Below are positions 45,662-54,305 of a stretch of 64,000 nt of DNA, one piece after another. The stretch's first letter is position 1; each line of letters starts with the position of its first letter. The notes under the pieces are model-generated. The model saw nothing but the letters and a program-made list of their open reading frames with translations, made no database searches and had not been told where the DNA came from. Location: NCBI GenBank assembly GCA_947626165.1, contig CANQRG010000010.1:27773-91772 (forward strand). Reading direction: 5' to 3'. Position numbers and translations under genes: made by a program. Origin of the DNA: an uncultured Clostridia bacterium. Its GTDB lineage: Bacteria; Bacillota; Clostridia; Oscillospirales; Ruminococcaceae.

Positions 45662-46669
45662 ATGAAAAAAATAAAAAGATTATTAAGCATATTATTGGCA
45701 TTAATTATGTTGGCAACTTTATTTGTATCTAATGTTAGTGTATCTGCATCTGAATTTTATTTTGATGATGGTATTTTTTCCTACCGTATATATAAAGGAA
45801 AAGCACAAATAGCAGATATTATATCTAATATTAAGATAATAAATATTCCTGATACTGTTATTCATAACGGTGTAACATATCCTGTGACGAATTTGTCTGT
45901 TGAAATGGAGGGATATTCTAATTTTGACTTTGGCGGAACTGTAGAAACAATAAATGTAGGTAAAAATATTGAATGGATGGATTTTAATTACAGCGATGAA
46001 CAACTTAGCAGTGATTATTATTACTTTACATTAAAAACTATAAATATTCCTTCTGGTTCAAAACTTAATTATCTTGATCTTAATCTTAATTGTCAGAACT
46101 TAGAAAATATAAATATTGCTCCTGATTCTGTACTAAAACATTTATATCTTTCAGATTGTCCAAAGTTGAGAAAATTAACTTTGCCTAAATCCCTTAAACA
46201 TTGTAGCTTTGGTGATGTACCAGATTTAAGGTTAAAAATTGCAAAGGATAACAAGTATTTAAAAGTAAAGAATAATCAGATACTTTCAAAGGATGGGAAA
46301 ATATTATATGATGTTGTTGGCTGGAATTTTGATGTTAAGGTTTGTAAAACTGTAAGAGAAATATATAGTGATTTTGGTAACAGTTGCATAACAAAACTAA
46401 CATTAGGAAAAAATATATCTAAACTTAAAAGATATTCTTTAGATGAAACTTCCTTTGCACATGATAGAAATGTAAAGATAATACTAAAAAACAAAAAGAA
46501 AGTGCCAAAAATTCAAGACGATGCCTTTTATAATTCAAAGAAAATAAAATTTTATGTTCAAAATAAAAAAGTAGCAAAAGAATTAAAGAAAAAACTAAAG
46601 GGCAGTGGAATCAAGAAAGCAAAAATCCTAGTAGGAAAGAAAGTAGTTTATAAAAATATTAATGGGTAA
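45662..46669 (+). CDS. Secreted leucine-rich-like surface protein, paralogue 1
   Basis: This 335-residue protein has a clear signal peptide (KKIKRLLSILLALIMLATLF, cleavage near SVSA-S). The body has irregular repeats of the type LxxINIPxxSxLxxLxL and LRKLTLPKSLKHC, like BspA-type (LRR_5) repeats. It ends in a basic stretch KKLKGSGIKKAKILVGKKVV that may bind the wall or polyanionic polymers. No sortase motif is present. It is a tandem paralogue of the gene at 46832. The function is not known; adhesion or binding is an inference. Confidence 0.78.
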   Translation: MKKIKRLLSILLALIMLATLFVSNVSVSASEFYFDDGIFSYRIYKGKAQIADIISNIKIINIPDTVIHNGVTYPVTNLSVEMEGYSNFDFGGTVETINVGKNIEWMDFNYSDEQLSSDYYYFTLKTINIPSGSKLNYLDLNLNCQNLENINIAPDSVLKHLYLSDCPKLRKLTLPKSLKHCSFGDVPDLRLKIAKDNKYLKVKNNQILSKDGKILYDVVGWNFDVKVCKTVREIYSDFGNSCITKLTLGKNISKLKRYSLDETSFAHDRNVKIILKNKKKVPKIQDDAFYNSKKIKFYVQNKKVAKELKKKLKGSGIKKAKILVGKKVVYKNING

Positions 46670-46676
46670 CATTAAA

Positions 46677-46702
46677 GCAGGCACGTTTGTGCCTGCGTTT
46701 TT
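46677..46702 (+). terminator. Intrinsic terminator after paralogue 1
   Basis: A perfect 8-bp GCAGGCAC/GTGCCTGC stem with a four-base loop is followed by GTTTTT. Confidence 0.93.
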
Positions 46703-46831
46703 CTATGTTAGAGTGCACAAAGAAAGACGAGTTATTTTGTCTAGTTCTACAAAATCAATTGAAATGTATTAAATTTACTTTACACACTATAATATTTGTG
46801 TTATGATTTATTTATACAAGGAGGTAATTTT

Positions 46832-47932
46832 ATGAAAAATCTAAAAAGAGTATTAAGCCTATCATTGACTGCTATAATTATGTCATCATTTTGCGTATTA
46901 AATCTTAATACACTGGCTTTAAATTTACCTAGTGATAGTAATGATGTACAATATTATTATCAAGATAATTTTCAATATTATATAGACAGTGAAACATCAG
47001 CGCCAGTAATAACAGGTATAAAGGACGGAACTAAAGTATTTAATGTTCCTGAAACAATAATGTGTAATGGTACAACATATCCTGTAAAAGATTTACACAT
47101 AGTATGGTTTCCAGGGTATGGGCAATTTAATAGAACTTTAGAATCAATAAATGTAAGTAAAAATATTGAAACAATCAGTCTTGATATTGGAGAGTATGAT
47201 GATAGTATTGGATATTATAAGAATGCTCTCCCTGTATTAAAAACTATAAATGTTCCTGTTGGATCACAGCTAAAAGAATTATTTTTAGCTCCTTGCCCGA
47301 AATTGGAAAATATAAACTTTCCTAAAGATTCCAAGTTGGAAAGAATATGTATTATAGGTTGTCCAGAATTAAAAAAGTTATCTCTGCCTAAAACACTTAA
47401 AACTTGTGTTATTGGTAGCTGTCCAAAATTGAAAAAGTTATCACTACCCAAAAATCTTAAAACTTGTGATATTGGTTATGACGCACCTAAGCTGAAAGTT
47501 AAAATAGCAAAGGGTAATAAGTATCTAAAGGTAAAGGGTAATCAGATACTCTCAAAAGACGGAAAAAAGTTGATTGGTATAGTTGGCAATAAGAGCAATG
47601 TAACAGCTTATAAAACGGTCAAAGTAATAGGTGATGATGCTTTAGATAATAAATATCTGAAACAGATAACTTTAGGTCAAAATGTTAATAAATTTACACG
47701 GAATTCATTATATATGACTAAAAAAATTAAAATAGTATTAAAGCATAAAAATAAAGCGCCTAAAATAAAGAAATATTCACTAGTTGGGACATACGATACA
47801 AAAGTCATTAGTTTTTATGTAGAAAATAAAAAAGTGGCAAATGACCTTAAAAAGAAGTTGAAGGCTAGCGGAATTGAAAAAGCAAAAATCCTGATAGGCA
47901 AAAAGGTAGTTTGTAGGATTTTTAATTATTAA
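46832..47932 (+). CDS. Secreted leucine-rich-like surface protein, paralogue 2
   Basis: A 366-residue protein with a signal peptide (cleavage near NTLA-L). It has the same organisation as paralogue 1: a first domain with IPxTxxxNGTTYPV, leucine-rich-like repeats (LKKLSLPKTLKTC occurs twice in tandem), the LKVKGNQILSKDGKK block and a basic tail KKLKASGIEKAKILIGKKVV. ATG 46832 behind AAGGAGG is used. An upstream in-frame GTG at 46796 lies in the promoter area. TATAAT at 46788-46793 suggests its own promoter. Confidence 0.78.
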   Translation: MKNLKRVLSLSLTAIIMSSFCVLNLNTLALNLPSDSNDVQYYYQDNFQYYIDSETSAPVITGIKDGTKVFNVPETIMCNGTTYPVKDLHIVWFPGYGQFNRTLESINVSKNIETISLDIGEYDDSIGYYKNALPVLKTINVPVGSQLKELFLAPCPKLENINFPKDSKLERICIIGCPELKKLSLPKTLKTCVIGSCPKLKKLSLPKNLKTCDIGYDAPKLKVKIAKGNKYLKVKGNQILSKDGKKLIGIVGNKSNVTAYKTVKVIGDDALDNKYLKQITLGQNVNKFTRNSLYMTKKIKIVLKHKNKAPKIKKYSLVGTYDTKVISFYVENKKVANDLKKKLKASGIEKAKILIGKKVVCRIFNY

Positions 47933-47966
47933 TAAAAAATGAGCAGATAAATGTAAATAGACAGCG

Positions 47967-48124
47967 AAAGCGTTCGGAAAAATTCCGAACGCTTTTGTCG
48001 TGCTTCTGACAATTATCCATTATCCATTGTCAATCATCAATTAATAAGCCTGTCGTTGTACCAACTTTAACATTTTTCAAGTTAATAATAGGCAGCACTG
48101 CGTGCAGGGGTCACCCCTGCCGGC
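47967..48124. repeat. Intergenic repeat element, copy 2
   Basis: This copy has the same order of parts as copy 1 at 25658: a 13-bp hairpin AAAGCGTTCGGAA with AAA loop (47967-47995), a variable stretch (here CATTATCCATTGTCAAT-like), TAAGCCTGTCGTT, and a 34-base core (48091-48124) beginning GGCAGCACTGCGTGCA and ending CTGCCGGC. The core differs from copy 1 at about four positions. The hairpin with its T run can terminate paralogue 2. Confidence 0.75.
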
Positions 48125-48144
48125 AAAATTCTAGTTTTTTCTGA

Positions 48145-48173
48145 TTGACAAACTTTATTTGCTGTTATATAAT
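48145..48173 (+). promoter_or_regulatory. Promoter for smpB-ssrA
   Basis: Perfect TTGACA (48145-48150), a 17-base spacer and perfect TATAAT (48168-48173) lie 32 bases before smpB. Confidence 0.95.
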
Positions 48174-48205
48174 TAATTACTGCATAAACGAAAGGAAGTG
48201 ATTTT

Positions 48206-48676
48206 ATGGCAGTTAATAAGTCGGGAACAAAGCAAATTACTGATAACAGAAAAGCAAGACATGATTATTTTGTTCTTGAGACGATAGAAGCAGGCATAGA
48301 GCTTGTAGGAACTGAGGTAAAATCACTGCGTGCAGGCAATGTAAACCTTAAAGACGCATGGTGTTCGATAGAAAACGGTGAGATGTTTATAAAAGGTATG
48401 CACATTTCTCCGTATGATCACGGAAACATTTTTAACTGTGACCCGATAAGAGTAAGGAGACTTCTCCTTCATAAAAGGGAGATATTAAAATTGTTTAGTC
48501 AGGTCAAGCAGGAGGGATTGACACTTGTTCCGTTGTCTTTGTACTTTAAGGGTTCAAAAGTTAAGGTTGCTATTGGATTATGCAGGGGTAAAAAACTTTA
48601 TGATAAGAGAGAGGATATGGCGAATAAAGCTGCGCAGAGAGAAATTGAGCGAGCTGTAAAAAGCAGAAACAGATAA
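48206..48676 (+). CDS. smpB: SsrA-binding protein SmpB
   Basis: SmpB binds tmRNA and fills the decoding centre during trans-translation. The 156-residue protein has the signature [35 protein letters not shown] stretch near residues 8-40, the NIFNCDPIR region, and a C terminus rich in basic residues. It sits 15 bases before ssrA and shares its promoter. Confidence 0.97.
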   Translation: MAVNKSGTKQITDNRKARHDYFVLETIEAGIELVGTEVKSLRAGNVNLKDAWCSIENGEMFIKGMHISPYDHGNIFNCDPIRVRRLLLHKREILKLFSQVKQEGLTLVPLSLYFKGSKVKVAIGLCRGKKLYDKREDMANKAAQREIERAVKSRNR

Positions 48677-48691
48677 ATTAGTATAAGACAA

Positions 48692-49041
48692 GGGGGCGTA
48701 AAGGCTTCGACGGGGATTATGAAGCAGGATAAGCGAGTAGAGTTGTGCAAACTCTTTAAACGGTACACGTTTTAAATTAAACGACAAAAATAATTCACAA
48801 TTAGTAGCTGCTTAATAGCTGCTCGCCGTCTCAAAGCAGCCTACGGCTTTGAGCTTCGGCGTCGACTTAGTAGGAACGGCTTTTGCGTAATGCCTTTAGC
48901 GCAGAAGTCTATTTAAAAGGCTGCCTGCACACAGGCGTGTTTGTTTGCCGGTACGCAGGGAGATTTTATAACAAACTACACTCGTAGAAACTTCTGTAAA
49001 TTGATTTTCGGACACGGGTTCAATTCCCGTCGCCTCCACCA
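48692..49041 (+). ncRNA. ssrA: Transfer-messenger RNA (tmRNA)
   Basis: The 5' end GGGGGCGTAAAGGCTTCGACGGGGAT and the 3' end GTTCAATTCCCGTCGCCTCCACCA form the alanine tRNA-like domain with a 7-bp acceptor stem. The tag frame ends NDKNNSQLVAA before TAA-TAG, so the degradation tag ends VAA, where many species have LAA. The exact resume codon is not certain. Hairpin-rich pseudoknot sequence follows. Its 3' end is the insertion target of the adjacent prophage integrase. Confidence 0.96.
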
Positions 49042-49046
49042 TAATA

Positions 49047-49081
49047 AAAATGCCGCCTTATTTTAGGGCGGTATTTTTTAT
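49047..49081 (+). terminator. Terminator after ssrA
   Basis: An AAATGCCGCC/GGCGGTATTT stem (one G-U pair) is followed by TTTTT. On the minus strand the same hairpin could end the integrase transcript. Confidence 0.88.
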
Positions 49082-49093
49082 CTTACACGTTTT

Positions 49094-50224
49094 TTACACG
49101 ATTTTGTTTAATATTTTAATAGCTCGTTCTTCTTCTCTAGGGTAAAGATGTGAATATGTCTCCCAAGTCATACTTATTTTTGAGTGTCCTAGCCGTCTTG
49201 CTATTTCTTGTATATTAATACCTTCATTGGCTAGCAGTGAAGCGTGACTATGCCTGAAATCGTGTACACGAATTACCTTTAAATTTGCCAGTTTAGCATA
49301 TTTTTTAAGTTCATTTTGTATGCTTGTATCTCTTAGCGGTCGTTCTCCGCCAGTAATGTAATAGCCGTCATTAAAACCAATGATGCTTTTACATCTTTCG
49401 TAATGTTCATTTAAAATCTGAATCAGCGGTTCCGGCATTTGAATTGTACGTATACTGCTTCTGTTTTTAGGAGGTGTTATACGGTCACCGCCCTTGAGTT
49501 TTTGAGCTATACTTTTTGTAACGCTTAAATACCCGTCTTTTATATCAGTCCATTGCAAAGCGTGTATCTCACCTTTTCTTAATCCTGTATAAAATGCAAT
49601 GTTAAAAAATACAAAATAATGCCATTTATTCATATATCCGTTATTTTCGCTTTGTATGGCTTCTTCCTTTGCTTTTTGTATAAACTTCTTAAACTCATCT
49701 GCTGTGTAATACTGCATTTCTTTTTTAGGTTGCAGAGGTGCTTTAAAATTACCTACCTTTATAAGAGGATTTTGTGAGAGGTATTCCATTTTAACGGCGT
49801 AATTTAACAAGGCTCTGAACTCACTGTATCTGTTCTGTCTTGTTCTGATTGAAAGGTTTTTTTGTTCAATATTTTGTTTCCATTTTTGCAATACTGGAAT
49901 AGTCAACTTATCAAGTTTTACATTACCTAGCGTATCAAGGACATTGTTTTTTAGATTTTTCTTGTTCTTTTCAAACGTTGTTTCCCTAACCTCAGGCTTT
50001 AAAGCCTCGATATATTCATCATACAATGCTTGTACTGTAATTTTTGCTGTTGGAGTTTCTTGTTTAAGCTGATAATTAAGTTCTCTTTCAAGCTGTTTGG
50101 CTTCATCAAGACCATAGGCAACACGATCTATTTGCTTTGCCTTTCCTAGGCTATCAGTATAATTGACACGCACACGATATTTTTGTTTACCGTCTTTTTT
50201 GCCGTTCATTTTGTAAATTGGCAT
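49094..50224 (-). CDS. int: Tyrosine site-specific integrase
   Basis: This 376-residue phage integrase catalyses insertion at the ssrA 3' end. It has an AP2-like arm-binding N terminus (YKMNGKKDGKQKYRVRV), a SAM-like core-binding domain (about 65-165) and a catalytic domain with Arg216 (TGLRKGEI), His321 and Arg324 (HDFRHSH), His347 (LGHS) and Tyr357 (YSHLYP). ATG 50224 behind AGGAGG is chosen over an upstream start. It lies 53 bases from the tmRNA end, facing it. Confidence 0.96.
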   Translation of the reverse strand: MPIYKMNGKKDGKQKYRVRVNYTDSLGKAKQIDRVAYGLDEAKQLERELNYQLKQETPTAKITVQALYDEYIEALKPEVRETTFEKNKKNLKNNVLDTLGNVKLDKLTIPVLQKWKQNIEQKNLSIRTRQNRYSEFRALLNYAVKMEYLSQNPLIKVGNFKAPLQPKKEMQYYTADEFKKFIQKAKEEAIQSENNGYMNKWHYFVFFNIAFYTGLRKGEIHALQWTDIKDGYLSVTKSIAQKLKGGDRITPPKNRSSIRTIQMPEPLIQILNEHYERCKSIIGFNDGYYITGGERPLRDTSIQNELKKYAKLANLKVIRVHDFRHSHASLLANEGINIQEIARRLGHSKISMTWETYSHLYPREEERAIKILNKIV

Positions 50225-50268
50225 AAATTTTCCTCCTATTCTTGACATACAAAAAATGTTATGCTAAA

Positions 50269-50297
50269 ATAAAAGGGCAGAATTACCCCTTTTATTG
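50269..50297 (-). terminator. Terminator between the ImmA-like gene and int
   Basis: On the minus strand, an ATAAAAGGG/CCCTTTTAT stem with a nine-base centre is followed by TTTT. Confidence 0.75.
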
Positions 50298-50351
50298 TGG
50301 TTGGGATTAATTCGCATTGCCTCTGTTGAGTTGCCGCTCTGCAGGGGCGTT

Positions 50352-50918
50352 TTATTTTTTGTTTTCTATAATAAACTCCTCGAAGTTTTTATATACTGTT
50401 CGCTCAAGCGGATTTGTAAGAAATTTGTTCCTTTTATATAAAACTCTCATTCTCTCGGCTCTGATCTTTGCCGCTTGAAGTGAAATGTCACAGGCTAAAG
50501 CTATTTCTTTCGGAGTGTGCAGGTCAAGCCCCCATAAAACACAAGCCGGAGCTAAAAGCCTTGAGGCAAATATGTCTGATTGTGTTTCTATAGCAGGCTT
50601 TGTCAAGTTGAATGTTCGTGCATACCTACCCTCTTTCAGCTCGTGACCTAGTAAGATATGTCCTAATTCGTGGGCAAGCGTAAATCTGCACCGTTGCGGT
50701 GTATCTGTATCATCATATATGATATACCATTGTTCATCTATCAAAAGACTTATGCCGCTTTCGTTAGGTCTGACAAGATTAGCATTGCTGTTTTTAGCAA
50801 ACTTAATACCTGCTGATTTCAAAATCTCAAAGATATTGACTGGCAATGACTTTACATTGTAGTCAATCAGACATTGCCACGCTGCGTCTCTTGCGTTTTT
50901 ATACGCTCCATAAGTCAT
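50352..50918 (-). CDS. ImmA/IrrE-family metallopeptidase
   Basis: A 188-residue zinc protease of the family that cleaves phage repressors (ImmA of ICEBs1) or DdrO (IrrE). HELGH at residues 83-87 and the FTLAHELGHILLGHEL context are classic, with a distal Glu likely in the SDIFASRLLAP segment. It shares the leftward operon with a CI-like repressor, so repressor cleavage during induction is the likely job. Confidence 0.9.
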   Translation of the reverse strand: MTYGAYKNARDAAWQCLIDYNVKSLPVNIFEILKSAGIKFAKNSNANLVRPNESGISLLIDEQWYIIYDDTDTPQRCRFTLAHELGHILLGHELKEGRYARTFNLTKPAIETQSDIFASRLLAPACVLWGLDLHTPKEIALACDISLQAAKIRAERMRVLYKRNKFLTNPLERTVYKNFEEFIIENKK

Positions 50919-50976
50919 TTGACTATATCATTGATATGTTTTCTTTGGTGAGGTTTAGCTGTATTTTTATAATTTA

Positions 50977-52041
50977 CTACTTTTCTCTATAGTATATAAT
51001 AATTGAACATTGCATCTTTCCATTTTCATTTTCATCTACATTGTGTAAATATGGATAGATATAGTTGTCATTTTCTAAATCGTGTATTTTTTCTGACATT
51101 CGTTTATTTATTTCACCTAATTCTTCAGCATATGAATTGGATACTACATATGTTTCTTCCATATAGTCATATTCAAGAATTAAACACTCTCCAATTGATG
51201 TATTTTCTATATGTTCATAGCGATATTGTATTAGGTCTTTATCTTCATCTTCATATAAAGAGTCTGCTTTGTTTGTTTTAATTAATTTTGTAGTTATGCT
51301 ATCTAAAGTAGTTACATCTTTATAAAATGCAATTGTATATGTAATTTTTGGCTCTATACTATCTATCAAAGCAAAATAAGGTTCATTTCTCTTGTTAAAA
51401 TCGTGAATCATTTGTTGAAGCCTACCTTTGTAGACATATCCTAAATAATTTCCGTCCTGCATAATTTTTATAGCATTTGAATCATATTCGTTGGTAGGTT
51501 CAAAAATGAAATCTAATAGCTTATCAAATTGAGGAGTAATATTGCTTTTCTCTGATAAAGCGATATCAACATTTTCATATACTTTATATAAATAGTTTCC
51601 CTTTATAAATGGTTCAGGGTTGAATTTTCTAGACGTTTCCTTCTTACTTTCTTCTAAGTTAGTATTTTCTGTGTTTTCAATTGTCTCATTTTCTTTTTCA
51701 GAAACTAAGTCATTTGTAGGTGTTATTTCGGTCTCTTTCTTTTCTTCTTTTTTCTCATAAGAAGGTGTTATTGTTTGTGATTCAGCAGGTTTTGGTTTAT
51801 TTTGCTCATTAGTTACTAGAAGTTGCGTCTTTTGAATTGTACTCTTTACATTATTTTCAGTAGTTTTTTGCAAATAGTATTTAATTAAACCGTAACCTAA
51901 GTCTACTAAAGCCATTATTGTCATTAAAACGGCGAAAAAAGTTGCAGATTTCCCGAAAATAATAAGGCTAAAAATAATAACCATTAAATAAAAAATAAAT
52001 GAAATAATATAATCTTTTAAATTTCGCTTTTTTTCTTTCAT
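50977..52041 (-). CDS. Membrane protein with HIRAN-like domain
   Basis: A 354-residue protein with a basic start and two membrane segments (about 12-32 and 35-56). A charged linker rich in Glu, Lys, Asn and Thr runs to about 140. A HIRAN-like domain follows (about 145-230: YKVYENVDIAL, then FEPTNEYDSNAIKIMQDGNYLGYV). HIRAN domains usually bind DNA ends in helicases and nucleases, and a membrane-tethered version is unusual. A C-terminal domain of about 110 residues is not recognised. It is in the lysogeny block, so it may act on incoming DNA or in host fitness. Confidence 0.7.
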   Translation of the reverse strand: MKEKKRNLKDYIISFIFYLMVIIFSLIIFGKSATFFAVLMTIMALVDLGYGLIKYYLQKTTENNVKSTIQKTQLLVTNEQNKPKPAESQTITPSYEKKEEKKETEITPTNDLVSEKENETIENTENTNLEESKKETSRKFNPEPFIKGNYLYKVYENVDIALSEKSNITPQFDKLLDFIFEPTNEYDSNAIKIMQDGNYLGYVYKGRLQQMIHDFNKRNEPYFALIDSIEPKITYTIAFYKDVTTLDSITTKLIKTNKADSLYEDEDKDLIQYRYEHIENTSIGECLILEYDYMEETYVVSNSYAEELGEINKRMSEKIHDLENDNYIYPYLHNVDENENGKMQCSIIIYYREK

Positions 52042-52129
52042 ATAGAAATCCTCCTATTGACATTTTCTAAATAATGTCATATAATATTTTTGTCGGAATA
52101 TAGAAGAAAAACCTATATTTTGCTTATAT

Positions 52130-52158
52130 CCCTATCAGTATTGGTAGTACTGGTAGGG
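52130..52158 (-). terminator. Hairpin terminator after the lipoprotein gene
   Basis: An 11-bp CCCTACCAGTA/TACTGATAGGG-type stem (minus strand, one wobble) with a seven-base loop lies 19 bases past the lipoprotein stop. The T run is weak, so some readthrough is possible. Confidence 0.6.
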
Positions 52159-52176
52159 ATTTTATATTTAATAATT

Positions 52177-53046
52177 TTAATTATCATATAAATAAAATCT
52201 TTCTGATGTTGTTAAATAATGTTCTCCTGTTGCCATTAATATTATACTTGAACTTATTGCTATATGATCTCCTTCAACAATGTTAATTGAATCATCAGCA
52301 ATATTTAAAAAGGCAAGAATTTGAGTTGCATATTCGGAATCACTAGTATTATCTGCATCTGATAATATTAAAACGTGTGTAGCATCTTCTTGCTCTTCTA
52401 TTAAGTCTATGAGGTCTTGTGATTCAGAGGTATCAATTAAATCTTTTATATCTTTAATGGTAGAAATATTATCTACTGTACCTATTGCTGTTACATTAAG
52501 CTTATAATCCTCATTGTCCAAAGAATATATATTATTGTCTAATGATGAATACTCTATATTTTTCGGACTTAATATTTTGCCATTTGTAATCATGTTGGCA
52601 GATGATAATGTACCTTCCACTTCTACAATTTTCCCTGATAAAGGTATACAGTTTTCATTATCGCTCATAACGGAAACATAGCTTATATTTTCTGTGTCAT
52701 AATCAATTTCTTCGGTATCTTTTTCCACCAAATCAAAACAGTTCTTTTCGTCAAAGGATGAAACCATAACTTTACCTTTAAGTTTTATCTTACAATTTGG
52801 AATAACTCTATTTTTCCTCATAGATTTTTTCATTACATCTAAGCCCTTTTCCGCTAATTCATCTTCTGAATAGTATTCAGTTTCATCATTATAATCGTCA
52901 TATATTTTTTGACATATTTCAAGCCATTCATCAATGTCATAAACTAAAGTTTCTTCTTTTAAATCCTCTTTATCATTAGAATCCTTTTCACAACCACAAG
53001 CAAATAACATTAATCCTGCTAAAATAATTGCTAATATCTTTTTCAT
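52177..53046 (-). CDS. Prophage lipoprotein, hypothetical
   Basis: A 289-residue protein with a lipoprotein signal (KKILAIILAGLMLFAC, lipid-anchor Cys at 17 or 19) and an acidic linker. Residues about 80-175 contain a KIKLKGKVMVSS...GKIVEVEGTL pattern that resembles an OB-fold (tRNA_anti-like) domain of secreted proteins, a tentative match. It is encoded between the repressor and the HIRAN membrane protein. In lysogeny blocks, surface lipoproteins often exclude superinfecting phage. That is an inference here. Confidence 0.65.
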   Translation of the reverse strand: MKKILAIILAGLMLFACGCEKDSNDKEDLKEETLVYDIDEWLEICQKIYDDYNDETEYYSEDELAEKGLDVMKKSMRKNRVIPNCKIKLKGKVMVSSFDEKNCFDLVEKDTEEIDYDTENISYVSVMSDNENCIPLSGKIVEVEGTLSSANMITNGKILSPKNIEYSSLDNNIYSLDNEDYKLNVTAIGTVDNISTIKDIKDLIDTSESQDLIDLIEEQEDATHVLILSDADNTSDSEYATQILAFLNIADDSINIVEGDHIAISSSIILMATGEHYLTTSERFYLYDN

Positions 53047-53077
53047 AATCCGTCTCTCCTTATAAAGTCAATTTATT

Positions 53078-53545
53078 TTAAAATTCATTATCGTCCATTT
53101 CAACAGCTTTAAGAAGTCTTTCATATTCCTCCTGTGTAAGCTCGACTGTTTGAGGCTTTTCGCCGTCTGAGCTTCGGGCAACTTTAAACATTTTAACGGT
53201 CTTTTCTTTGTTTTCAGTTACTGCACATCTGTTATATTCGACATCTAATAAATTATCAATAGCCTTTTTACCGTGTTCATCAAGAGTGCGGTATTTTTTT
53301 ATATGAAGTTTCTCTTTTTCACTAAACTTTTCATCTTTCATTTTAAAGATACTATCTTGAAATAAATAATTGGCATCCGTTTTTAAAATTTCAAATAGCT
53401 TTGTCATATTTTCAATTTTGGGATAACTAATTCCAGCTTCATAGTTGCCTATTGCGCCTTTAGATACACCTAATAAATTTGCTAATTCTTCTTGCGTAAT
53501 GCTAATAGCCTCTCTACGCTCTTTAATCCTGCTACCAATTGACAT
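53078..53545 (-). CDS. CI-like XRE-family repressor
   Basis: A 155-residue protein with an N-terminal helix-turn-helix (SRIKERREAISITQEELANLLGVSKGAIGNYEAG, residues 4-37) and a C-terminal helical dimerisation part, but no LexA-type peptidase. Lack of a self-cleavage domain fits control by the ImmA-like protease nearby. It is divergent from a Cro-like gene and probably holds the lysogenic state. Confidence 0.9.
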   Translation of the reverse strand: MSIGSRIKERREAISITQEELANLLGVSKGAIGNYEAGISYPKIENMTKLFEILKTDANYLFQDSIFKMKDEKFSEKEKLHIKKYRTLDEHGKKAIDNLLDVEYNRCAVTENKEKTVKMFKVARSSDGEKPQTVELTQEEYERLLKAVEMDDNEF

Positions 53546-53569
53546 ATTATCACCACCTATATAGTAAAT

Positions 53570-53745
53570 ATTGTATCATAAAAAATACAAAAGTCAATAT
53601 AAAAGTACAGCAAATTTGAGATTTATGTAATATTGCACAAAAAATCAATAAATATTTGTATATATTTTTCTCAATTATACTGTATTTTAGTGTTGACATC
53701 TCAATATAAATGTGATATATTAATAATATCCTCAATAATACTGAG
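53570..53745. promoter_or_regulatory. Divergent lysogeny-switch promoters and operators
   Basis: The rightward promoter is TTGACA (53693-53698), a 17-base spacer and TATATT (53716-53721). The leftward promoter is TTGACT (53597-53592), a 16-base spacer and TACAAT (53575-53570). Three related 15-base sites beginning CTCAAT lie at 53670-53684, 53700-53714 and 53731-53745. The last is a palindrome (CTCA...TGAG), and they overlap or flank the rightward promoter. They are the likely repressor and Cro operators. Confidence 0.7.
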
Positions 53746-53766
53746 AATAGTGAAAGGAGGTACATC

Positions 53767-53976
53767 ATGGACAACATTATTACAAACATTAAAGCTATTA
53801 TTCAGGAAAAAGGATTAAAGCAAAAGTTTGTTGCAAGTAAAGCAGGTTTTACTCCTCAAGAATTTAGTAGCATTCTTTGTGGAAGAAAAAGTTTTAAAAC
53901 TGAATATGTGGAACGTGTATGCGCGGCGTTAGGTATCACGCCTAACGAACTTTTCGGCATAAAAGAAGCCTCATAG
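53767..53976 (+). CDS. Cro-like XRE-family regulator
   Basis: A 69-residue single helix-turn-helix protein (QKFVASKAGFTPQEFSSILCGRKSF) with AAAGGAGG before the ATG. It is the first gene of the rightward operon and divergent from the repressor, so a Cro or anti-repressor role is likely. Confidence 0.85.
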   Translation: MDNIITNIKAIIQEKGLKQKFVASKAGFTPQEFSSILCGRKSFKTEYVERVCAALGITPNELFGIKEAS

Positions 53977-54011
53977 AGCAGAGGAAAAGAGCGAGCAGAG
54001 GGGGTGAGGAA

Positions 54012-54173
54012 GTGAAAAAAGTCGATAAGGAAAAACATCAGTATTTTATTGTTGATGTTGCGTTGTATAATCCTACACCATTTGAGAAAAAATTAGCTGC
54101 TATGTTAATAACTTTTTCAATAATAGAAAGTCTAGCAGCTATGATTATTGCCATTATAGCATTATTGCTATGA
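54012..54173 (+). CDS. Small prophage membrane protein A
   Basis: A 53-residue ORF that starts at GTG behind GGGGGTGAGGAA. The N terminus is KKVDKEKHQYFIVDVAL, and residues about 33-53 form a hydrophobic segment that ends in ALLL. Its first 18 residues resemble those of the ORF at 54207. Not recognised as a known family. Confidence 0.55.
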   Translation: MKKVDKEKHQYFIVDVALYNPTPFEKKLAAMLITFSIIESLAAMIIAIIALLL

Positions 54174-54206
54174 TTGAAACTATAAGAGAATGGGGAGAGA
54201 TAAAGA

Positions 54207-54305
54207 GTGAAAAAAGTCTTTAAGAGAAAACATTCATATTTTATATCTGATATTGCTTTGGTTATTTCAATAATAACTCTAATCATTGCAATTTTTTCAA
54301 AATAA
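54207..54305 (+). CDS. Small prophage membrane protein B
   Basis: A 32-residue ORF with GTG start behind GGGGAGAG. It reads KKVFKRKHSYFISDIAL and then one hydrophobic helix. It looks like a shortened paralogue of the ORF at 54012. A 17-codon ORF (54170-54223) overlaps the gap and may just be coupling. Confidence 0.45.
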   Translation: MKKVFKRKHSYFISDIALVISIITLIIAIFSK

